From: Paramagnetospirillum magnetotacticum MS-1
GTDB lineage: Bacteria > Pseudomonadota > Alphaproteobacteria > Rhodospirillales > Magnetospirillaceae
Length of the DNA: 64,000 nt
Reading direction: 5' to 3'
NCBI RefSeq assembly: GCF_000829825.1
Contig: NZ_JXSL01000020.1
Location: forward strand, 1 to 64,000
Shown here: positions 1 to 8,231 of the stretch, one piece after another
Layout of the letters: every line of letters begins with the position of its first letter
Position numbering within the stretch: position 1 is the first letter of the stretch
Notes under the pieces: model-generated
Told to the model about the DNA's origin: nothing
What the model saw: the letters and a program-made list of their open reading frames with translations, nothing else
Database searches by the model: none
Position numbers and translations under genes: made by a program

Positions 1-452
1 AGCCCTTCGCGGTTGAAGTCGTCGAGCACGTTGAGCAGCCTGAAGGCCCTCCCGTCCTCCAGCCGGTCAGCCATGAAATCCATGGACCACACCTGGTTGG
101 GGACATCGGGCACCGTCAGTTCCTCGGGCTTGTCGCGCTTGAGCCGCTTGCGGGGTTTGATGCGCAGGTTCAATTCCAACTCCCGATAGATCCGGTAGAC
201 CCGCTTGTGGTTCCAGCCATGGCCCCGGACGTTGCGCAGGTACAAGAAGCACAGCCCGAAGCCCCACGTCCTGCGGGACGTTGTCAGTCCGACCAACAGA
301 TCGGCGATCTCCTCGTTCTCGGGGCGGAGCTTGGGACTGTAGCGATAGCACGTCTCGCTCAGCCCGAAGGTCCGGCATGCCAAAGCAATGCTGATGCCCC
401 GTCGCGCCACCGCTGTCTCGGCCATCTCCCGGCGCTGGGATGGCCGGCTCAT
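1..452 (-). CDS. IS3-family transposase orfB, 5' part (truncated by window edge)
   Basis: Translation from the ATG at 452 gives MSRPSQRREMAETAVARRG and continues open to the window edge (about 150 residues). It contains the HTH_21-like region ending in GHGWNHKRVYRIYRELEL, then NQVWSMDFMADRLEDGRAFR, the start of the rve integrase core with the first catalytic Asp of the DDE triad in WSMDF. The later Asp and Glu lie outside the window. The ATG overlaps the orfA stop (ATGA), and a run of seven A residues immediately precedes it. OrfB may therefore be made mainly as a frameshifted OrfAB fusion, as in other IS3 elements. Confidence 0.85.
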   Translation of the reverse strand, partial: MSRPSQRREMAETAVARRGISIALACRTFGLSETCYRYSPKLRPENEEIADLLVGLTTSRRTWGFGLCFLYLRNVRGHGWNHKRVYRIYRELELNLRIKPRKRLKRDKPEELTVPDVPNQVWSMDFMADRLEDGRAFRLLNVLDDFNREG

Positions 453-712
453 TTTTTTCCCAGGGCCTCACGCAGCAGCTCGTTTTGCAGGCTGAGCTCG
501 GCGAACATCTTCTTCAGCCGCCGGTTCTCATCCTCAAGGCCCTTCATCTCCGAGATCATGGACGCGTCCATGCCTCCGTACTTGGCCCGCCATTTGTAAA
601 AGGTCGCGCTGCTCATCTGGTGCTCGCGGCACAGGTTCAGCACCGGAATGCCGTCCTCCGCCTGGCGCAGGATCGCCATGATCTGGGCATCCGTAAATCG
701 GCTCTTCTTCAT
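449..712 (-). CDS. IS3-family transposase orfA (HTH protein)
   Basis: This 87-residue protein has the typical OrfA architecture. An N-terminal helix-turn-helix of the HTH_Tnp_1 type (FTDAQIMAILRQAEDGIPV to MSSATFYKWRAKYGG) is followed by a leucine-zipper-like helix (MKGLEDENRRLKKMFAELSL). OrfA binds the IS ends, and its zipper mediates oligomerisation. A GAGGAG ribosome site lies 7 bases before the ATG. The last codons are GGAAAAAAATGA, forming the frameshift site into orfB. The ORF looks intact, so the element may be functional if orfB is complete outside the window. Confidence 0.88.
   Translation of the reverse strand: MKKSRFTDAQIMAILRQAEDGIPVLNLCREHQMSSATFYKWRAKYGGMDASMISEMKGLEDENRRLKKMFAELSLQNELLREALGKK
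451..458 (-). promoter_or_regulatory. A7 slippery sequence, probable -1 programmed frameshift site
   Basis: On the minus strand seven consecutive A residues followed by TGA lie at the orfA/orfB junction. A AAA AAA heptamers at this position drive -1 ribosomal frameshifting in many IS3 members to produce the OrfAB transposase. The signal is read directly from sequence; its use here is inferred. Confidence 0.65.
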
Positions 713-849
713 TCGAATCTCCTCGTTCCGTGAACCGAGAAAATTCTACGTTCCGATCCCTCTATTTCCAGGGGGGATTACCCGGCTACAGATGCGGACC
801 GGGTCTCTTCCTAGGCTCCAGGCATCGTTTCGAGCAACGGAGACCCCAG

Positions 850-1155
850 ATGGAAAAGATGAATATCTTCATGGACACCCATGACCGCGCCGACGGAACC
901 TTTCCCGCGGGCCTGACGGCGGAGCAATTCGCTGGCTTCTTTGCCGGGTATCAGGAGGCCTGCCTGGCCGAAGGCGTGGTCTTGCTGAAGGTGGATGTGG
1001 GGCTGGACGCCGGTCGAGCCTTCTGCCTCACCATGGCCCGCGATGCCGAGGCGGTGCGCCGCGCCCATGACCGGGTCGGCCTGCCCTATGCCAGTATCAC
1101 CGAGGTTCAGGTGGCCACGCCCGGCAGCGTGTTCTTCAGGGCCGGGGCCGCCTGA
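850..1155 (+). CDS. DUF4242-like small protein (possible nickel-binding family)
   Basis: A 101-residue cytoplasmic protein starting MEKMNIFMDTHDRADGTFP. The pattern MDTHDR...FPAGLTAEQFAGFF, a central segment ending AVRRAHDRVGLPY and the closing TEVQVATPGSVFF resemble DUF4242 (ferredoxin-like fold, some members described as nickel-binding). The ATG at 850 is preceded by GGAG at 7 bases and was preferred over the upstream extension, which would run into the IS end. The insertion sequence ends about 60 bp upstream and may have displaced or supplied the promoter. It is convergent with the TRAP binding-protein gene, 3 bp apart. The family call is tentative. Confidence 0.55.
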   Translation: MEKMNIFMDTHDRADGTFPAGLTAEQFAGFFAGYQEACLAEGVVLLKVDVGLDAGRAFCLTMARDAEAVRRAHDRVGLPYASITEVQVATPGSVFFRAGAA

Positions 1156-1158
1156 GGA

Positions 1159-2196
1159 TCAGGGGGCGGAATCCGCATTGGCCTTGGCCGCGGCCCGCAT
1201 GAACTCGGCCAGCATGCGGGTTCCGTCCTCGCCCAGGCGGGTGGTCAGGACTTCGGCGACCTTGTCCTGGGTGGCCGCCTTGAAGGCCTGCCTTGCCTCG
1301 ACGGTGAGGGGCTGAACGGTAAGACGCCGCGAAAGACCGTCGCTGCCCCGTTCCGAATGATCCAACTGCCCGGTCAGATCGCGCCCGGCAGCCACCGCGC
1401 GTCGCGCCGCGTCGCGCACGGCTTGCTGTTCGGCGGGCGACAGCTTCTCGAAGGCGGCGCGGTTGTAGATCCACACATAGGGGGAATACAGGTGACTGGT
1501 CAGGGTGGCATAGCTCTGAACATGGTGATAGCGCCGACCCAACACCACGGAGGGCGGATTCATCTGTCCATCGATGACGCCCATTTCCAGGGCCTGGAAC
1601 TCCTCGCGCGAGGAGACCTTGACCGGTTGGGCGCCCAATGCCCTGATCATGGCATCCAAGGCCTCGTAGCCGGGGATGGTGCGAATCTTCAAGCCGACCA
1701 TGTCGGCGGGCTCGCGGATGGGACGGCGGGAATTGGTCAGCACATGCATGCCCCCGGCATCGGCGAAGCCCAGCACCACCAGACCGGTCCGCGCTTCGAT
1801 ATCGGCGGCCAGCATCCGGCCGAACTCGCCGTCATACAGGGCGTAGGCCGCCTGGGGCCTGTCCAGGGCAAAGGGCATTCCCGTCACCGCCGCCAGCGGA
1901 TAAAGCGGCGCCAGCCCGCCCACCGTCACCAGGGCCGAGTGAAGCACGCCCTTGGCCACCAGTCCGGCCATGTCGCGGTTTCCGCCCAACTGGCCGTCGG
2001 GAAAGATGGCGGCCTTCAGGGTCCCGCCGCTCAACTCGTCCAGACTGCGGCGGAACTGGGAGGCCGCCGCCGCCGCCGGGTCGACGGACGAATCCTGGGG
2101 CTGGCCATGGGCCAGATGGATGCTTGTCTGAGCCAATCCCGGCGGGGCGGCGAAAAGTGCCAGGAGGAGGAGGGCGGCAAGGATGCGGTGGAACAT
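1159..2196 (-). CDS. TRAP transporter DctP-family substrate-binding protein, orphan
   Basis: A 345-residue periplasmic protein with a clear signal peptide (residues 1-22, LLLLALFAAPPGLAQ). The remainder matches DctP-type binding proteins: IHLAHGQPQDSS at the mature N-terminus, GGNRDMAGLVAKGVLHSALV, and the GLKIRTIPGYEALDAMIRAL segment containing the Arg that usually pairs with a carboxylate ligand. No TRAP membrane subunits (DctQ/DctM) are nearby. The gene starts 3 bp after the Cache-cyclase stop and is probably co-transcribed and translationally coupled with it. This suggests it may present a ligand to the sensor rather than, or as well as, feeding a transporter. Ligand unknown. Confidence 0.85.
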   Translation of the reverse strand: MFHRILAALLLLALFAAPPGLAQTSIHLAHGQPQDSSVDPAAAAASQFRRSLDELSGGTLKAAIFPDGQLGGNRDMAGLVAKGVLHSALVTVGGLAPLYPLAAVTGMPFALDRPQAAYALYDGEFGRMLAADIEARTGLVVLGFADAGGMHVLTNSRRPIREPADMVGLKIRTIPGYEALDAMIRALGAQPVKVSSREEFQALEMGVIDGQMNPPSVVLGRRYHHVQSYATLTSHLYSPYVWIYNRAAFEKLSPAEQQAVRDAARRAVAAGRDLTGQLDHSERGSDGLSRRLTVQPLTVEARQAFKAATQDKVAEVLTTRLGEDGTRMLAEFMRAAAKANADSAP

Positions 2197-2199
2197 GGC

Positions 2200-4404
2200 C
2201 TATTTCTCGGCGAACTGAAGGGCGAATTCGGCGTGGTCGGGATCGGCGGCATTGGCCTTGGCGCGAGCCTGCAGCAAGTGCCCGGCCTTGTCCCCGGAAT
2301 AGCGGGCGACATAGTCGCCGAAACGCGCCGCCGCCCCCGCCCAGTCGCCGTCCACATAGGCGGAGAAGGCGTCCCGCCAGTTCTCCACCCGTGCCACGTC
2401 CTCGGGATTTGCCGCGTGGGGCTCGCCCTCAAGGGCGCCGACCAGTTCGAACAGCAAGATGGGAATGCTGGTGCCCGACGCGACAACCGGCCCAAGGGGA
2501 CGCAGGACGAAGCGGTCGCGGATGACGTCCTCGACCTCGCCGGTGACCAGCATCTCGGTGCCGAAATGCTTGTTCAGCGATTCCACGCGCGAGGCCAAAT
2601 TCACCGCCGCGCCCAGGGCGGTGTACTGCATGCGGTCGCGGCAGCCCACATTGCCAGCCACCGCCATTCCCGTATGCAGCCCGTAGCGGGTGGGCATGGG
2701 CGGATAATTGTTGGCGATCAGCTCTTCGTTAAGCCCCGCCGTGGCGGCGCGGCAGGCCAGCATGGCGCGGCAGGCATGGACCACGTGGTCGGGGTCGTGC
2801 TGAGGCGCGTTCCACAGCGCCATGACCGCGTCGCCGATGAACTTGTCCACGGTGCCGTTATGGGCGGCGATGGCGCCCGACATGCCTTCCAGATAGACCG
2901 ACAGGTGGTGGAGCACATCCTCGGGCGCCATGGATTCGCTGGTGCGGGTAAAGCCTGCGATGTCGGTGAACAAGATGGTCAGTTCCCGCCGTTCGCCGCC
3001 GATTTCCGTGCCGATGCCCGATTCGATGATGCCCCGTAGGATGCTCTTGGGCACATAGGCCCCGAAGCTGCGCAGGGCGGTCTTCATGGTGGCCAATCCC
3101 GCCGATAGGCTCTGGACCTCCACCACCGGGCTTCGCACGCTGATGTCGTGGTCCAGTTCCAGATTGCGGATGCGGTCGGTCTCTTCGGTCAGAGCCCGGA
3201 TGGGCTGGGTCAGCAGGCGTGACGCCCAGACCACGGCAACGCTGGACAGCAGCAGGAAGATGGCGCCGATCACCAGAATCATGCCGCTGGCGCGGCGCAG
3301 GGGACCGACGAAATCGGCCTCGGCGGCAATGACGCCGATGGTCCAGTCCTTGCCGAAGCTTTCGGGAAAGCGCGAGAAGGCCGCGAAATATTCATTGCCG
3401 TCGGGCCCCAAGGCGGCGCGGAAGCGGTCTCCGGCACCGGCGGCGCGCATCTTGACCGCGCCCGACAGGACCGGGTCGGAAAAATCCTCGGCCTTGGCGA
3501 TCTCCACATGGCTGCCGTCCTGGATCAGGACGCGCTGGGGATCGGGATGGCCCAGCAGGCGCTGTTCCTCGTCCAGGATGAAGACCTGACCATTCTCGCC
3601 GATCTTATGGTCGGCCAGAACCTTGGACAGGGTTTCGATGGACAGATCGGCGCCGAACACCGCGATGACCTGACCGTCATCGGTGGCCAATTGGCGCGAC
3701 AGGGTCAGTCCCGGGCGTCCGATACTGCTGAAGACGTGAAGGCTGGAGGTGGCGATTTCACTGGTCTTGAGGGCGGCCAGATACCAGGGCCGGTCGCGGG
3801 GGTCGTAGGTGGCCTTGTCGGCGCGTTCTAGCCCCACCACCTCGCCCCAATGGGTGATGTAGATCCAACTGTCCACCCGCTCGCCATCCACCGTGTCGAT
3901 GACGCGCAGGGCGTATTTGGCGCCTTGCGGGGGATTGCGGCCCTTGAGCGTGGTGCCGGAGCCGGGAGGCGGCACGCGGATCACCTCGTAAAAGGCGCCG
4001 TCGCGGGCAAAGCCGAAGAACAGGGCGTAGATGTCGGGGAATTTGTCCAAGATCTCGACCAGCGGGCGCAGTCCCTCCACCCGGCGGACGGAATCGCCCT
4101 CGGCCTTGGCGAAGGCCACCGACAGATCGGCCACCCTTCCCATGGGCCCCAGCAGCGAAGCCACTCCGGAGACCACGTCTGCCGTGGCGCTGTCCATGGC
4201 GTGTTCCGCCAACTGGATGGCCAGCCGGGAGTTCTGGTTATAGAGGATGGTCGTCATCAGCGCCGTCAGCGGCAGCATGACGCTGAGGAACATGACGGTA
4301 ATGCCGACCCGCAGACGAATGCGGAATCCTTCCGGTTGCAACGCAGTCTCCCCCGATCCTGTTGCCGCGAAGCTAAAGTTATAGTGCCTTTTGCTGCGGT
4401 GCAT
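2200..4404 (-). CDS. Cache-HAMP class III adenylate/guanylate cyclase
   Basis: A 734-residue membrane sensor-cyclase. There is a TM helix near residues 34-56, then an extracytoplasmic double-Cache region of about 300 residues (AVFGADLSIETLSKVL, GENGQVFILDEEQRLLGH). A second TM, a HAMP linker (RLLTQPIRALTEETDRI) and a CHD domain follow. Both metal Asp residues are present (LFTDIAGFTR and KFIGDAVMALW), as is the transition-state Asn/Arg pair (AVNLASRVE). The position normally holding the adenine-selecting Asp reads LGAAVN, so substrate (cAMP or cGMP) is uncertain. About 90 further residues follow the CHD. The start ATG has no obvious Shine-Dalgarno site. First gene of a two-gene unit with the binding protein. 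Confidence 0.88.
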   Translation of the reverse strand: MHRSKRHYNFSFAATGSGETALQPEGFRIRLRVGITVMFLSVMLPLTALMTTILYNQNSRLAIQLAEHAMDSATADVVSGVASLLGPMGRVADLSVAFAKAEGDSVRRVEGLRPLVEILDKFPDIYALFFGFARDGAFYEVIRVPPPGSGTTLKGRNPPQGAKYALRVIDTVDGERVDSWIYITHWGEVVGLERADKATYDPRDRPWYLAALKTSEIATSSLHVFSSIGRPGLTLSRQLATDDGQVIAVFGADLSIETLSKVLADHKIGENGQVFILDEEQRLLGHPDPQRVLIQDGSHVEIAKAEDFSDPVLSGAVKMRAAGAGDRFRAALGPDGNEYFAAFSRFPESFGKDWTIGVIAAEADFVGPLRRASGMILVIGAIFLLLSSVAVVWASRLLTQPIRALTEETDRIRNLELDHDISVRSPVVEVQSLSAGLATMKTALRSFGAYVPKSILRGIIESGIGTEIGGERRELTILFTDIAGFTRTSESMAPEDVLHHLSVYLEGMSGAIAAHNGTVDKFIGDAVMALWNAPQHDPDHVVHACRAMLACRAATAGLNEELIANNYPPMPTRYGLHTGMAVAGNVGCRDRMQYTALGAAVNLASRVESLNKHFGTEMLVTGEVEDVIRDRFVLRPLGPVVASGTSIPILLFELVGALEGEPHAANPEDVARVENWRDAFSAYVDGDWAGAAARFGDYVARYSGDKAGHLLQARAKANAADPDHAEFALQFAEK

Positions 4405-4424
4405 ACAGGTGGTTTGTAATCGAT

Positions 4425-5213
<789 letters not shown>

Positions 5214-5218
5214 TTAGC

Positions 5219-5262
5219 GCCAGGATCTTGCATGACCAAGGCCAGGATCTTTCATGACCAAG
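5219..5262 (+). repeat. 22-bp tandem duplication spanning the chaC start codon
   Basis: GCCAGGATCTTGCATGACCA (plus AG) at 5219-5240 is repeated at 5241-5262 with a single change (G to T). Each copy contains an ATG. The second, at 5254, opens chaC. The first, at 5232, opens a 12-codon frame that ends with TGA at 5268-5270, overlapping the chaC start. This is a direct observation; any regulatory effect is inferred. Confidence 0.9.
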
Positions 5263-5814
5263 GATTGTGATCTCTGGGTATTCGGTTACGGCTCGCTGAT
5301 GTGGCGGCCGGGATTCGACGCAGATGAAGTCTGCCGGGCCGTGCTTGACGGCTGGCATCGCGACTTCTGCGTCTATTCCCGCCACTGGCGCGGCACGCCC
5401 GAACGGCCCGGCCTGGTCCTGGGCCTGGACGAAGGCGGTTCGTGCCGGGGGTTGGCCTTTCGGGTTTGCGCCCGGCGGGCGGGGGATGTGATCGAATACC
5501 TCAACGAACGCGAATTGGTCGGCTATGCCTATGTGGCACGCTTTCTTCCCATCCGATGTGACGATGGTCGCGTGGTCGAGGCCTATACCTTCGTGGCCGA
5601 TACCGGGCACCACCATTACGCCGGACAACTGCCGCTGGAACGGGCGGCGGCCATCATCATGGATGCCGAAGGCCAGGGCGGGCTGAACCGCGACTATCTG
5701 ATCAACACCATCCGCCAGCTGGAAAGCGACGGTCTGGCCGAGGCCGAACTGCATGCCCTGCTGGTGGAGGTGGAGCGCCAGACCGGCATCATCGAGGCGG
5801 GCGCGGGCATTTGA
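5254..5814 (+). CDS. chaC: ChaC-family gamma-glutamylcyclotransferase
   Basis: A 186-residue protein of the ChaC family, which cleaves glutathione to 5-oxoproline and Cys-Gly in the cytoplasm. The substrate-binding YGSL motif is present near residues 13-16 (VFGYGSLMWRPGF), followed by YSRHWRGTPERPG and the segment YLNERELVGY that holds the conserved catalytic Glu. The family fold ends with the helical region GLNRDYLINTIRQLE. The start lies in the second copy of a 22-bp duplication. Convergent to nothing nearby; a hairpin follows immediately. Divergent from bluB. Confidence 0.88.
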   Translation: MTKDCDLWVFGYGSLMWRPGFDADEVCRAVLDGWHRDFCVYSRHWRGTPERPGLVLGLDEGGSCRGLAFRVCARRAGDVIEYLNERELVGYAYVARFLPIRCDDGRVVEAYTFVADTGHHHYAGQLPLERAAAIIMDAEGQGGLNRDYLINTIRQLESDGLAEAELHALLVEVERQTGIIEAGAGI

Positions 5815-5819
5815 ATTAA

Positions 5820-5840
5820 GAATGTTGCAACGCAACATTC
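5820..5840 (+). terminator. Hairpin after chaC (possible terminator)
   Basis: GAATGTTGC AAC GCAACATTC forms a perfect 9-bp stem with a 3-base loop 5 bp after the chaC stop. No T-run follows, so it may be a factor-dependent terminator, an mRNA-stabilising hairpin or a palindromic binding site. Confidence 0.45.
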
Positions 5841-5917
5841 AAGACTCCGTCATCAGGATGAGCCCCCTTCCATGACATGTTTCCGGCATGGAGATTTTCC
5901 AGGCAGGAGTTCGGGTC

Positions 5918-6100
5918 ATGAAGTATCGCTGGGACGAATTCAATCAGCTGCGCGATATCCTCGAGGCCGAGATCAACGGCCATCACTTCGACCGTCAGCA
6001 GGCTCGGAACCTGGCCCTGACCGTGGCCTCGCGTCACCCCGGCTGCGCCCAGACCATGCATCGCATCGCCGAGCGCATGGAGGATGGGGCGCGGCACTGA
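5918..6100 (+). CDS. Small hypothetical protein (60 aa)
   Basis: Translation from ATG 5918 gives MKYRWDEFNQLRDILEAEIN and ends ...HRIAERMEDGARH. An AGGAG site lies 8 bases upstream, which favours this start over the in-frame ATG at 5888. The protein is charged and predicted mostly helical, with no signal peptide or membrane segment. One Cys and several His residues are present but form no recognised motif. I do not recognise the family. It is convergent with the next gene, 5 bp apart. Confidence 0.6.
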   Translation: MKYRWDEFNQLRDILEAEINGHHFDRQQARNLALTVASRHPGCAQTMHRIAERMEDGARH

Positions 6101-6105
6101 ACCGT

Positions 6106-6918
6106 CTAACGCATGGGCCGTTCAAGGTGCAGGACGAAGCGGGACAGGGCTTCGAACGCCCCATTGCCCCAGCGGGCCTTGGCGCGGGCGGGATCGGCAT
6201 GGGCCAGGGTGCCGAGATCCTGGTAAAGGGCGCGCATCAGGGTGGCGAAGGCGCTTTCGCTTAATTGCCAATGCTCGTCCCTGGCGCCTGCGCGGGCCGG
6301 GGTCAGGTGGGAATTGACCAGATTCAGGAACCAGACCCGGCGCTTTCTGAAATCGGTGAAGGTCTGGGCCACCACCATCAGGACATCGTCGATCAGCCGC
6401 CCCGACTCGGAATCGGCGTGGATGGCCTCCCAGTCGTGACCTCCGCCGCTGGCCGGATGGCGCTCGACGATGGCGGCGGAGCGCTGGCGGCATTCTTCGA
6501 ACAAGGTGGGGCCGATCATCTTGTCCACGGCCATGTGGAAGCCGGGGATCATGCGGCGCGACAGGATTCCCTCGCCGCCATCGTCGCCACTGCGCGGCGG
6601 AAAGAGATGGGCGAAGCGGCGGATCAGAATCCGCTCGAAAGGCTGATCGCGCGACGCTTCCCATTGCAGGGAGGCGCGGCTTCTTGTGCAGTCATCCCAG
6701 GCCCGCCGGTAATAGGCCTTGAAGCGGGGCTGTTCCGCCTCGACGAAGCGCTGGGCCAGGGCACGGATCTGGGCGGCGGTCAGGCTGCCGCCCGCCTTGG
6801 CCGCCTCCACCTCCAGCCGGGTGGCGAAATGGCCGATCATGGTGGTGCCGACGCCCTGGCAGCATCGGGGCTCGGTCTCGGCCTGTGTCTCGTCGTGTGG
6901 CGGTCGTCGGGCGGACAT
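6106..6918 (-). CDS. Hypothetical protein (270 aa)
   Basis: The start chosen is the ATG at 6918 (MSARRPPHDETQAETEPRCC); one at 6840 (MIGHFATRLEVEAAKAGG) is also possible and neither has a strong ribosome site. The protein is soluble, rich in Arg, Trp and aromatic residues, with no signal peptide. Segments such as RFKAYYRRAWDDCTRSR, PGFHMAVDKMIGPTLFEECR and VAQTFTDFRKRRVWFLNLVN suggest an all-helical cytoplasmic protein. Family not recognised. It is divergent from the DUF3095 gene, with about 100 bp between starts, so the two may share a control region. Confidence 0.6.
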   Translation of the reverse strand: MSARRPPHDETQAETEPRCCQGVGTTMIGHFATRLEVEAAKAGGSLTAAQIRALAQRFVEAEQPRFKAYYRRAWDDCTRSRASLQWEASRDQPFERILIRRFAHLFPPRSGDDGGEGILSRRMIPGFHMAVDKMIGPTLFEECRQRSAAIVERHPASGGGHDWEAIHADSESGRLIDDVLMVVAQTFTDFRKRRVWFLNLVNSHLTPARAGARDEHWQLSESAFATLMRALYQDLGTLAHADPARAKARWGNGAFEALSRFVLHLERPMR

Positions 6919-7019
6919 GGGGCAAGCATAGCGCGCCCCAACCCGACAGTGAACCGACTCTCGCTCTCGACCGGGCAAGGTGATCAAATGGGCCCCTGTC
7001 CCGTGGAGGTGTCCCCATC

Positions 7020-8171
7020 ATGTTCGACCGGCTGAAATCCATGACCCGCGTGGTCAACGTTTTCGAGGCCGAATACTACCGGCCAGCGCCGGAGGACTGG
7101 CTGGCGGTGGCGACCGATGTGCAAGGCTCGACAGTGGCGGTCGAGGCGGGAAAGCAAAAAACGGTCAACTTTATCGGAGCCTCGGCCATCGCGGCTCTGC
7201 GCAATCTCTGCGCCCCCATGGACCTGCCGTTTCAGTTCGGCGGAGATGGGGCCATGGCCTTGGTTCCCCCCCAATATGCCGAAAGGGCCAGGGTCGAACT
7301 GGCCCGCGCCCGCGGCTTCGCCCGGCGGGAATTCGGCATATCACTGCGGGTGGGCGCCGTGCCGGTGGCGGCGGTGGCCAAGGCGGGCGGCACCATTCTG
7401 GTGGGGCGCTACGAGCCCTCGCCCGGCAATCCCTTTGGCATGTTCTCAGGCGGAGGCATGGGCTTGCTGGAAGAGGCGGTCAAGGAGCGCGGCGATCCCG
7501 ATCTGGCGGCGCTGTCGCTGATCCCCGAGGCATTGGACGATGGTGCGTTTCCCGACCTGACCGGGTTGTCCTGCCGTTGGGAACCGCTGGGCACCCAGCG
7601 TGGGGCGGTCATCGCCCTGCTGGTGGTCGGCGACAAGGACCATTGCCGTCTCTATCGGGATCTGTGCCGCCTGTCCGACAGCGAAGCTGAGGGGCTCAAG
7701 ATCGCCTCGCACGAGAATCTCAATCCCGGCTGGCCGGGCGAGTCCACGATGATCGAGGCCCGCCTGGGACGGGGGCGGGGATGGGGCGGGGTCTGGCGGC
7801 GCTGGCTGGATGTGGCGGCCCAGACCCTTCTGGTCAAGATTCTGTGCAAGCTGGGCGTTTCCATGGGGGGCTTCGACCCTCGGCGCTACCACGGGGAGGT
7901 GATTACCAATACCGCCTTCGTCAAGCATGACGATACCCTGGCGGTGGTCTTCGACTGCCCCTCCGAGCGGGTCGAAGGGCTGCGGGCCTATCTGGACGAG
8001 CGCGAGGCAAGGGGTGAATTGCGCTACGGCTTGCAGGTTTCCGACGTGGCTCTGATGGTCTGTCTGGTGGGGAACCTGGCCGAGGGGCGCCATGTTCACT
8101 TCATGGATGGCGGCGACGGCGGTTACACCATGGCGGCAAAACGGCTGAAGGCGGCGGCAGCGGTGCGTTGA
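7020..8171 (+). CDS. DUF3095-family protein, cyclase-like
   Basis: A 383-residue cytoplasmic protein that I recognise as DUF3095-like. Near residues 36-45 it reads ATDVQGSTVAVEAG, and near residue 80 FQFGGDGAMALVPP. These align with the two metal-binding segments of class III nucleotidyl cyclases: the cyclase at 2200-4404 has FTDIAGFT and KFIGDAVMALW. A second half (residues 180-383) contains WEPLGTQRGAVIALLVVG and GYTMAAKRLKAA at the end. Enzymatic activity is not established for the family. The ATG is preceded by GGAGGT. It may be a diverged nucleotidyl cyclase or a regulatory relic. Confidence 0.7.
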   Translation: MFDRLKSMTRVVNVFEAEYYRPAPEDWLAVATDVQGSTVAVEAGKQKTVNFIGASAIAALRNLCAPMDLPFQFGGDGAMALVPPQYAERARVELARARGFARREFGISLRVGAVPVAAVAKAGGTILVGRYEPSPGNPFGMFSGGGMGLLEEAVKERGDPDLAALSLIPEALDDGAFPDLTGLSCRWEPLGTQRGAVIALLVVGDKDHCRLYRDLCRLSDSEAEGLKIASHENLNPGWPGESTMIEARLGRGRGWGGVWRRWLDVAAQTLLVKILCKLGVSMGGFDPRRYHGEVITNTAFVKHDDTLAVVFDCPSERVEGLRAYLDEREARGELRYGLQVSDVALMVCLVGNLAEGRHVHFMDGGDGGYTMAAKRLKAAAAVR

Positions 8172-8231
8172 CAGGGCCAAATCGCCTCCCTAGTGTGCCT
8201 AGATATTGTTCACAAAGGGCCGAAACGCCAA

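Larger units (their letters stand above)
1..790 (-). mobile_element. IS3-family insertion sequence, one end only
   Basis: Two partly overlapping reading frames on the minus strand have the orfA/orfB layout of IS3-family elements, and the second runs off the window. The plus-strand sequence before position 790 ends in CCCGGCTACA. Read on the minus strand this gives a TGTAGCCGGG terminus, matching the TG...CA ends usual for the family, so I place the element boundary near 790. The other terminus is outside the window, so the inverted repeat and target duplication cannot be verified. Group within IS3 is not assigned. Confidence 0.75.

Noticed and set aside
1357..3039. A 560-codon plus-strand ORF opposite the TRAP binding protein and cyclase
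   Set aside because: Shadow ORF; the minus strand encodes two well-recognised proteins over the same stretch.
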